Source: Ancylobacter novellus (lineage in GTDB: Bacteria > Pseudomonadota > Alphaproteobacteria > Rhizobiales > Xanthobacteraceae). Taken from it: DNA of 64,000 nucleotides. The notes beneath the pieces were generated by a model that was given only the letters and a program-made list of their open reading frames with translations, did not search any database and was not told where the DNA came from. The translations under genes and the position numbers were made by a program. The stretch is from contig QFQD01000017.1 of the NCBI GenBank assembly GCA_003241485.1, positions 62,001 to 126,000 of the forward strand. The letters are read 5' to 3'. This document shows positions 58,301-64,000 of this stretch, piece by piece (positions within the stretch are counted from its first letter, which is position 1; every line of letters starts with the position of its first letter).

Positions 58301-58552
58301 ATGGCCGCGGAACGTTCCCAGAACCTCCAGGACACCTTTCTCAACCACGTCCGCAAGAACAAGACACCCCTCACGATCTTCCTCGTCAACGGCGTCAAGC
58401 TGCAGGGCGTCGTGACCTGGTTCGACAATTTCTGTGTTCTTCTGCGCCGCGACGGTCATTCGCAGCTGGTCTACAAGCACGCCATTTCGACGATCATGCC
58501 CGGACATCCCGTCCAGCTCTTCGAGCCGGACGAGACCCCGGAGAAGGGCTGA
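58301..58552 (+). CDS. hfq: RNA chaperone Hfq
   Basis: Hexameric Sm-like protein that pairs small RNAs with mRNAs. 83 residues with Sm1 (TIFLVNGVKLQGVVTWFD) and Sm2 ending in the hallmark YKHAISTIMP. The C-terminal tail is short (about 16 residues after Sm2), as usual in alphaproteobacteria. The GTPase gene hflX starts one base after the stop. Confidence 0.97.
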   Translation: MAAERSQNLQDTFLNHVRKNKTPLTIFLVNGVKLQGVVTWFDNFCVLLRRDGHSQLVYKHAISTIMPGHPVQLFEPDETPEKG

Positions 58553-58553
58553 C

Positions 58554-59948
58554 TTGGAACCCAAGGGCGCGCGCCGCGCCGCAGGCAGCGCGGCGGGGCT
58601 TCCTCCGGGGTCTCCCGAAGGTGGCGATGCCACCAAGGTCGTTGTCATCGTTCCTCAGCTGACGCGTCGGGCGGAAGGGGAGGCGGGCGTGCGCCGCTCT
58701 CCCGAGGCGCGCCTTGACGAGGCGGTGGGACTTGCGCTGGCGATCGACCTGGAGGTCGCGGCCAGCATGATCGTCGGGCTCGCGCAGGTGCGCCCCGCGA
58801 GCTATCTCGGCTCCGGCAAGGTCGAGGAAATCGCCGGCATCGTGAAGGCGGAAGATGCGGGCCTGGTCTTTGTGGACGCCCCGCTCAGCCCGGTGCAACA
58901 GCGAAACCTCGAAAAAGCCTGGTCGGCCAAGGTGATCGACCGGACAGCTCTCATTCTGGAGATCTTCGGGCAGAGGGCGCGCACCAAGGAAGGCGTGCTG
59001 CAGGTCGAGCTCGCCCATTTGAATTACCAGCGCAGCCGGCTGGTGCGGTCCTGGACCCATCTGGAGCGCCAGCGCGGCGGCTTCGGCTTTCTCGGTGGTC
59101 CGGGTGAAACCCAGATCGAGGCCGACCGCCGGCTGATCGGCGAGCGCATCGTCAAGATCGAGCGCGAGCTTGAGCAGGTGAAGCGCACCCGCGCGCTGCA
59201 CCGCGCCAGCCGCAAGAAGGTGCCCTATCCCGTCGTGGCACTGGTTGGCTACACCAATGCCGGCAAGTCGACCCTGTTCAACAAGCTCACCAGTGCCAAG
59301 GTGATGGCGCAGGACCTCCTGTTCGCCACGCTTGATCCGACCTTGCGCGCGGTCCAGCTGCCGACGGGCGAGAAAGTGATCGTCTCCGACACGGTGGGCT
59401 TCATCTCGGACCTGCCGACGCAGCTCGTCGCCGCCTTCCGGGCGACGCTGGAAGAGGTGATCGAGGCCGATATCATCCTGCATGTGCGCGACATGTCGCA
59501 TGAGGACGCCGAGGCGCAGGCGCATGACGTCGCGCGCGTTCTGGCCGATCTCGACATCGACCCGGACGATCATGCGCGGCTGATCGAAGTGTGGAACAAG
59601 ATCGACCGTCTTGACGAGGATGCGCGAAACGCCCTCTTCAATACGGTGTCGCGGCGCGAGGGCGACGACCGGCCGATACCGGTCTCGGCGCTGACCGGGG
59701 AGGGGCTCCCCACCCTCCTCGCTGCGGTCTCGCAACGACTGGCGCGTGAGCGCGTGAGCTTGAAGGTCGATCTCGACTCCACGGATGGCGAAGGCCTGAG
59801 CTGGCTCTATCGCCACACCGAGGTCATCGACCGCCGCGAGGACATTGAGGGCCACATCCATCTGGCCATTCGCGTGCCGCCCGATCGTGCCGAGCACATC
59901 GAAAAGCGGTTCGGCGGCCGGCGGATGAAGGCGCGCGGCGCGGCCTGA
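58554..59948 (+). CDS. hflX: GTPase HflX
   Basis: Ribosome-associated GTPase that splits stalled or stressed ribosomes. 464 residues from TTG 58554, whose ribosome site AGAAGGG lies in the end of hfq. N-terminal HflX domain about 40-150 (LAQVRPASYLGSGKVEEIAG), glycine-rich linker with RQRGGFGFLGGPGETQIEAD, then the GTPase domain with G1 GYTNAGKST at about 232-240, G3 DTVGFI and G4 NKID. Convergent with mazG five bases away. Confidence 0.95.
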   Translation: MEPKGARRAAGSAAGLPPGSPEGGDATKVVVIVPQLTRRAEGEAGVRRSPEARLDEAVGLALAIDLEVAASMIVGLAQVRPASYLGSGKVEEIAGIVKAEDAGLVFVDAPLSPVQQRNLEKAWSAKVIDRTALILEIFGQRARTKEGVLQVELAHLNYQRSRLVRSWTHLERQRGGFGFLGGPGETQIEADRRLIGERIVKIERELEQVKRTRALHRASRKKVPYPVVALVGYTNAGKSTLFNKLTSAKVMAQDLLFATLDPTLRAVQLPTGEKVIVSDTVGFISDLPTQLVAAFRATLEEVIEADIILHVRDMSHEDAEAQAHDVARVLADLDIDPDDHARLIEVWNKIDRLDEDARNALFNTVSRREGDDRPIPVSALTGEGLPTLLAAVSQRLARERVSLKVDLDSTDGEGLSWLYRHTEVIDRREDIEGHIHLAIRVPPDRAEHIEKRFGGRRMKARGAA

Positions 59949-59953
59949 GTGGC

Positions 59954-60787
59954 CTAGGAGCCGGGTGAGGGCGCCTTGGCGGCCTGCCACAGGGCTTCCA
60001 TCTCATCGAGGCTGGCGTCGGCCGGCGCCCGCCCCTGTTCAGCCAGTCGATCCTCGATATAGGCGAAGCGGTCGACGAATTTTTGGTTGGTGCCCCGCAG
60101 AGCGGCTTCGGGATCGACGCCGAGGTGCCGCGCAAGATTGGCCATGGCGAAGAGCAGGTCGCCGACTTCGCCGGCGGCGGCCGAACGATTGCCGGCGACG
60201 ATCTCGACTTCGACCTCGTCGATCTCCTCGCGGATCTTGTCGAGCACCTGCCGCGTCTGCGGCCAGTCGAAGCCGACCTTGGCGGCCTTGGTCTGGAGCT
60301 TTAAGGCTCGGGTGAGGGCAGGCGCGCCCGCCGCCACCCCGTCGAGTACACGGCCCGCCTCGGGTTCCGGCGGCAGTCCACGCTGGCGGCGGCGCTCGGC
60401 CTTGGCGGCCTTTTCGCCCGCCTTGATTTCATCCCACGCGGCATTCACGGCGGCGACATCGCGCCCGCGCACGTCGCCGAAGACGTGGGGATGGCGGCGG
60501 ATCATCTTGGCGGTGATGGCGGTAACGACATCGCCGAAATCGAACGCGCCGCGCTCCTGTGCCATTCGCGCGTGGAACACGACCTGCAGCAGCAGATCGC
60601 CGAGCTCGTCGCACAGATCGTCGAGATCGTCGCGCTGGATTGCGTCCGCCACCTCATAGGCTTCCTCGATGGTGTAGGGCGCGACGGAGGCGAAGTCCTG
60701 TTCTAGGTCCCAGGGGCAGCCGGTGCCCGGCGTGCGCAGCGCCGCCATGATGTCGAGGAGGCGGGAGATGTCACGCGACGGCGTCAT
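59954..60787 (-). CDS. mazG: Nucleoside triphosphate pyrophosphohydrolase MazG
   Basis: Housekeeping NTP pyrophosphatase. 277 residues from ATG 60787. Two MazG domains: the first with CPWDLEQDFASVAPYTIEEA, VADAIQ and DELGDLLLQVVFHARMA (metal-binding EExxE/ExxD pattern), the second with EEIDEVEVEI and EVGDLLFAMANLARHL. ATG 60817 and ATG 60874 are in frame but lack ribosome sites and family support. Last gene of the metG-tatD-MBL-mazG run. Confidence 0.94.
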   Translation of the reverse strand: MTPSRDISRLLDIMAALRTPGTGCPWDLEQDFASVAPYTIEEAYEVADAIQRDDLDDLCDELGDLLLQVVFHARMAQERGAFDFGDVVTAITAKMIRRHPHVFGDVRGRDVAAVNAAWDEIKAGEKAAKAERRRQRGLPPEPEAGRVLDGVAAGAPALTRALKLQTKAAKVGFDWPQTRQVLDKIREEIDEVEVEIVAGNRSAAAGEVGDLLFAMANLARHLGVDPEAALRGTNQKFVDRFAYIEDRLAEQGRAPADASLDEMEALWQAAKAPSPGS

Positions 60788-60881
60788 TTGCGGGTATCCA
60801 TGATTCGCAGAAGACATATTATGGAAAATAACCACATTGTCTGAACGGTACGGCGCTTTCGGATCCTGGCGCAACCGTCTG

Positions 60882-61679
60882 TCAGATCGTGATTTTCAGA
60901 CCATCATAGGCCGGGATGACGTTCTCCGGCAGTTCGCGCATCAGGGTCGCGTAATCGAGATCCGTGTGCATGTTGGTCAGCACCGCGCGGCGCGGCTTCA
61001 GGCGCGCGATCCAGTCCAGCGCCTCGCCCAGCGAGAAATGCGTGGGATGCGGCGTGCGGCGCAGCGCGTCGATGATCCAGACATCGAGGTTCTCCAGAAA
61101 CGGCAGGCTTTCCTCCGGCAGGTCGTGCAGGTCGCTGGAATAGGCCAGCCCGGCGACGCGGAAGCCATAGGATGTGATGCTGCCGTGGAACTGCCGGAAT
61201 GCCAGCGCCTCGACGCGCCCGCCGGGGCCATCGATGCGGATGGTATCGCCGTGATGGAAGCGGTGCTCGTTGAGGATCGGCGGATATTCGCTGCCCGGCG
61301 GCGTCTCAAAACAATAGCCGAAGCGCTGATGCAGCATCGCCGAGGTCTCGGCGTCGATATGCATGTCGATGCGGCGCCGGTGCGTGATGGTAAGCGGCCG
61401 CAGGTCGTCTATGCCGTGGGTGTGGTCGGCATGCTCATGCGTCAGCAGCACGGCGTCGAGCCGATCGACCTGCGCGCCGAGCAGCTGTTCGCGCAGGTCC
61501 GGCGAGGTATCGACCAGCAGGCGGGTAGGGTGGGCGCCCTCCCCGTGCCGCTCGATCAGCATGGAACAGCGGCGGCGCCGGTTCTTCGGTTCGCTGGGAT
61601 CACAGGCGCCCCACCCTTGCCCGACGCGCGGCACCCCACCTGAAGAGCCGCAGCCGAGAATGGTGAAGGTGAAAGACAT
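60882..61679 (-). CDS. MBL-fold metal-dependent hydrolase (PhnP-like)
   Basis: 265 residues, metallo-beta-lactamase fold. The metal motif is His81, His83, Asp85 and His86 in LLTHEHADHTHGIDDLRPL; later ligands are probably in GSITSYGFRVAGLAYSSDLH and NMHTDLDY. The N-terminus TILGCGSSGGVPRVGQGWGACD is typical of the PhnP/cyclic-phosphodiesterase-like group. The cysteine pair (GCG and ACD) may bind a structural metal. Substrate unknown. It starts 19 bases after tatD, and this metG-tatD-MBL order is common in Rhizobiales. Confidence 0.9.
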   Translation of the reverse strand: MSFTFTILGCGSSGGVPRVGQGWGACDPSEPKNRRRRCSMLIERHGEGAHPTRLLVDTSPDLREQLLGAQVDRLDAVLLTHEHADHTHGIDDLRPLTITHRRRIDMHIDAETSAMLHQRFGYCFETPPGSEYPPILNEHRFHHGDTIRIDGPGGRVEALAFRQFHGSITSYGFRVAGLAYSSDLHDLPEESLPFLENLDVWIIDALRRTPHPTHFSLGEALDWIARLKPRRAVLTNMHTDLDYATLMRELPENVIPAYDGLKITI

Positions 61680-61698
61680 GCGTCCGTGGTGCCTTGCG

Positions 61699-62472
61699 TC
61701 AGTGCGCCCGTGCGAACAGGCGGAAGAAATTCCCGGTCGTCAACGCGGCGATCTCGTCCGTCGATACCCCGCGCGCCTGCGCCAGTATACGGGCGGTTTC
61801 CACCACGTAGGAAGGCTCGTTGCGCTTTCCGCGCTGTGAATTCGGCGCGAGATAGGGCGCATCCGTCTCCACCAGCAGCCGGTCCGCCGGCAGGCTCGCG
61901 GCGATCTCGCGCAGCGGCGCCCCGGACTTGAAGGTCAGGATACCGGAGAACGAGATATAGCCGCCCAGCGCCACCGCGCGGCGGGCGAGGTCTGGGCCGG
62001 CGGTGAAGCAGTGCAGCACGAAGCCGAAGGCGCCCTTCCCGCTCTCCTCCTCCAGGATCGCGGCAACGTCGTCATCGGCATCGCGGGCGTGGATGACCAG
62101 CGGCAGGCCGGTGCGGCGCGCCGCCTCGATATGCAGGCGGAAGCTGGCATGCTGCGCTTCGCGCGGCGCGGTGTCGTAGTGATAGTCGAGACCTGCCTCA
62201 CCGATCGCGACCACCTTGGGATGGTCGGCCTCGCGCAGCAATTCGTCGAGCGTGACGTCGGCTTCCTCGCCGGCATTGTGCGGATGTGTGCCGACCGAGC
62301 AGAACACATCCTCGAAACGTTCGGCGATGGCGCGGATCTGCGCCGAGCGGCGCACGCGCGTGCCGATCGTCACCAGGCGGCCGACCCCGGCCGCGCGGGC
62401 ACGGGCGACAACGTCGTCGAGCTCCGCCGCGAAATCCGGAAAGTCGAGATGGCAATGGCTGTCGACAATCAT
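61699..62472 (-). CDS. tatD: TatD-family metal-dependent deoxyribonuclease
   Basis: 257 residues, TIM-barrel amidohydrolase-like nuclease (TatD/YcfH). Metal ligands His6 and His8 in VDSHCHLDFPDF, Glu in VAIGEAGLDYHYD, His in PLVIHARDAD and Asp in LLVETDAPYLAP. ATG 62472 overlaps the metG stop by four bases (ATGA on the minus strand), so the two are coupled. TatD proteins act as 3'-5' exonucleases in DNA repair or quality control; the YcfH-like subgroup role is less certain. Confidence 0.94.
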   Translation of the reverse strand: MIVDSHCHLDFPDFAAELDDVVARARAAGVGRLVTIGTRVRRSAQIRAIAERFEDVFCSVGTHPHNAGEEADVTLDELLREADHPKVVAIGEAGLDYHYDTAPREAQHASFRLHIEAARRTGLPLVIHARDADDDVAAILEEESGKGAFGFVLHCFTAGPDLARRAVALGGYISFSGILTFKSGAPLREIAASLPADRLLVETDAPYLAPNSQRGKRNEPSYVVETARILAQARGVSTDEIAALTTGNFFRLFARAH

Positions 62473-64000
62473 GCCTGACCTGTTGCCTCGGGCTCGACAT
62501 AGCGCGGGAACACCGGTGCGGGCGGCGGCAGCGCCGTGCCCGCCTGCAGGCGCCCGGCCTCGCCGAGGCTGGTGAGATTGCGCGCTTCCGCCGGTACGGC
62601 CAGAAGGTCGAGCAGCTTCGAGGCTCCTGCTGGCACGAAGGGCTGCGCCAGAATGGCGACCTGACGGATGATTTCGGCCGTCGTCCACATAACCGTGCCG
62701 AAACGCTCGGGATCGGTCTTGCGCAGCTCCCACGGTGCGGCGCCGGCGAAATAGCGGTTGGCATCGGCGACCACGGCCCAGATCTCGGCCAGCGCCTGAT
62801 GCAACAGCTGCTGCTCCATGGCCGCCCTCACCTTCCCGCCCAGAGCGTCCGCGCTGGCGAGGATGCCGGCATCGTCTGGCGCCAGCGGTCCCGGCGCGGG
62901 CAGCGTGCCGCCGAGGTTCTTGGCGATCATCGACAGCGAGCGCTGGGCGAGATTGCCGAGATCGTTGGCAAGGTCCGCATTGGTGCGAGCGACGATGGCC
63001 TCATGGCTGTACGAGCCATCCTGTCCGAACGGGATCTCGCGCAGCAGGAAATAGCGCAGCGCGTCGACGCCATAGGCATTGGCGAGGTCGAACGGGTCGA
63101 TCACGTTGCCGACCGACTTCGACATTTTCTCCCCGCGATTATGGATGAAGCCGTGGGCGAAGACGGTCTTCGGCGGCTCTACACCGGCGGAGAGCAGGAA
63201 GGCGGGCCAGTACACCGCGTGGAAGCGGATAATATCCTTGCCGATGATGTGCAGGTCCGCCGGCCAGTAGCGCTTGAAGCTGGCGCTCTCGGTGTCGGGA
63301 TAGCCGACGCCGGTGATGTAATTGGTCAGCGCGTCGACCCACACATACATCACATGGTCCGCATCCCCCGGCACCGGGATGCCCCAGGAGAAGGTGGTGC
63401 GGCTGATGGAAAGGTCCTGCAGCCCGCCCTTGACGAAGCTCAGCACTTCGTTGCGGCGGCTGTCCGGGCGGATGAAGTCCGGATGCGCCTCATAATAGGC
63501 GAGCAGCTTGTCCTGATAGGCGGAGAGGCGGAAGAAATAGCTCTTCTCTTCGGTCCATTCGACCGGTGCGCCCTGCGGGCCCCGCCGCACGCCATCCTCG
63601 CCGACGACCGTCTCGTCCTCGGCGAAATACGCCTCGTCGCGCACCGAATACCAGCCGGAATAGGCGCTGAGATAGATGTCGCCCGCCTCGACCATGCGCT
63701 GCCAGATCGCCTGCGAAGAGGCGGCGTGGTCGGCATCCGTCGTGCGGATGAAGCGGTCGTAATCGACGCCGAGAAGCGCATCCATCTGCTGGAAGCGGGT
63801 CGCGTTCTTGGTCGCCCATTCGAGCGGCGTGAGGCCCTGTTTTTCCGCGGTCTGCGCCATCTTCAGGCCGTGCTCGTCGGTGCCGGTCAGGAAGAAGACG
63901 TCAAAGCCGTCGAGCTTCTTGAAGCGTGCCAGAGCGTCGGCGGCGATCTTCTCATAGGCGTGGCCGATATGCGGGGCGCCGTTGGGGTAATCGATGGCGG
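62469..64000 (-). CDS. metG: Methionyl-tRNA synthetase, 5' end outside window
   Basis: Class I synthetase charging tRNA-Met. 509 residues are visible; the gene starts beyond 64000 and probably lacks only about 10-15 N-terminal residues, since the first visible residues AIDYPNGAPHIGHAYEKIA already contain the HIGH motif. KMSKS is present as GEKMSKSVGNVIDP. The anticodon-binding helical domain follows, ending near VEPEATGQA. There is no C-terminal tRNA-binding (dimerisation) domain, so it is the short form. Overlaps tatD by four bases. Confidence 0.96.
   Translation of the reverse strand, partial: AIDYPNGAPHIGHAYEKIAADALARFKKLDGFDVFFLTGTDEHGLKMAQTAEKQGLTPLEWATKNATRFQQMDALLGVDYDRFIRTTDADHAASSQAIWQRMVEAGDIYLSAYSGWYSVRDEAYFAEDETVVGEDGVRRGPQGAPVEWTEEKSYFFRLSAYQDKLLAYYEAHPDFIRPDSRRNEVLSFVKGGLQDLSISRTTFSWGIPVPGDADHVMYVWVDALTNYITGVGYPDTESASFKRYWPADLHIIGKDIIRFHAVYWPAFLLSAGVEPPKTVFAHGFIHNRGEKMSKSVGNVIDPFDLANAYGVDALRYFLLREIPFGQDGSYSHEAIVARTNADLANDLGNLAQRSLSMIAKNLGGTLPAPGPLAPDDAGILASADALGGKVRAAMEQQLLHQALAEIWAVVADANRYFAGAAPWELRKTDPERFGTVMWTTAEIIRQVAILAQPFVPAGASKLLDLLAVPAEARNLTSLGEAGRLQAGTALPPPAPVFPRYVEPEATGQA

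Overview
The window is high-GC, gene-dense chromosomal backbone of an alphaproteobacterium, most likely a member of the Hyphomicrobiales (Rhizobiales) in or near the Xanthobacteraceae/Bradyrhizobiaceae. The reasons are gene content and order: lpxI instead of lpxH; E1-beta of pyruvate dehydrogenase carrying its own lipoyl domain; an ispDF fusion; dusB-ntrB-ntrC-ntrY-ntrX followed by trkA-trkH and hfq-hflX; LexA boxes of the GTTC-N7-GTTC type; and a Bradyrhizobium-like beta-1,3/1,6-glucan locus. This placement is inference from gene content, not a phylogeny. I see no rRNA, tRNA, insertion sequence, prophage or CRISPR array.

Layout. 1-4270: end of a lipid A operon (lpxD partial, fabZ, lpxA, lpxI, lpxB) closed by a bidirectional terminator. 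4337-7315 (minus): citrate synthase and glutamyl-tRNA synthetase, divergent from comEC. 9827-13745: lexA with its SOS promoter, then a nitrogen-scavenging module (allophanate hydrolase atzF, a GntR/FadR regulator and an AtzH/HpxZ-like protein) between lexA and the cofactor/tryptophan operon. 13800-21545 (minus): ppiD-trpE-trpG-trpD-trpC-moaC-moeA. 21735-24744: tpiA, secG, pyrG. 24969-31418: a VOC protein, then a glucan locus with a GH17-GT2 synthase, a small secreted Cys-rich protein and a membrane GH17 protein. 31515-36701: glmU, glmS, queF (minus), eno. 36804-43044: ftsB and the whole pyruvate dehydrogenase complex. 43082-44951: a GlsB-like membrane protein, lipoyl synthase and a COQ10/RatA protein. 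44930-46641 (minus): pncC-type CinA domain and ispDF. 46830-59948: dusB, ntrBC, ntrYX, trkAH, a class-IV aminotransferase, hfq, hflX. 59954-64000 (minus): mazG, an MBL hydrolase, tatD and metG (partial).

How the genes fit together. Several neighbours are metabolically linked. glmU and glmS make UDP-GlcNAc, which feeds lipid A (lpx genes) and peptidoglycan. lipA makes the lipoyl groups needed by PdhB and PdhC just upstream. eno feeds the pyruvate dehydrogenase complex, whose acetyl-CoA goes to citrate synthase. ntrBC/ntrYX set nitrogen status in a genome that also carries an allophanate-nitrogen salvage module.

The most interesting unexplained signals are in leaders and junctions, not in new protein families. 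They are: a 14-residue reading frame with two Trp codons that starts on the trpE stop codon (TGATG) in front of trpG; a pdhA leader with a 19-bp operator-like palindrome, a 19-base-pair hairpin contained in a 15-codon frame, and a 9-codon frame with a strong ribosome site; a terminator hairpin running straight into the ftsB start codon; tandem LexA boxes; and an ARN-rich hfq leader. No clearly new multi-gene system is visible. The atzF-gntR-atzH island is the most accessory-looking part.
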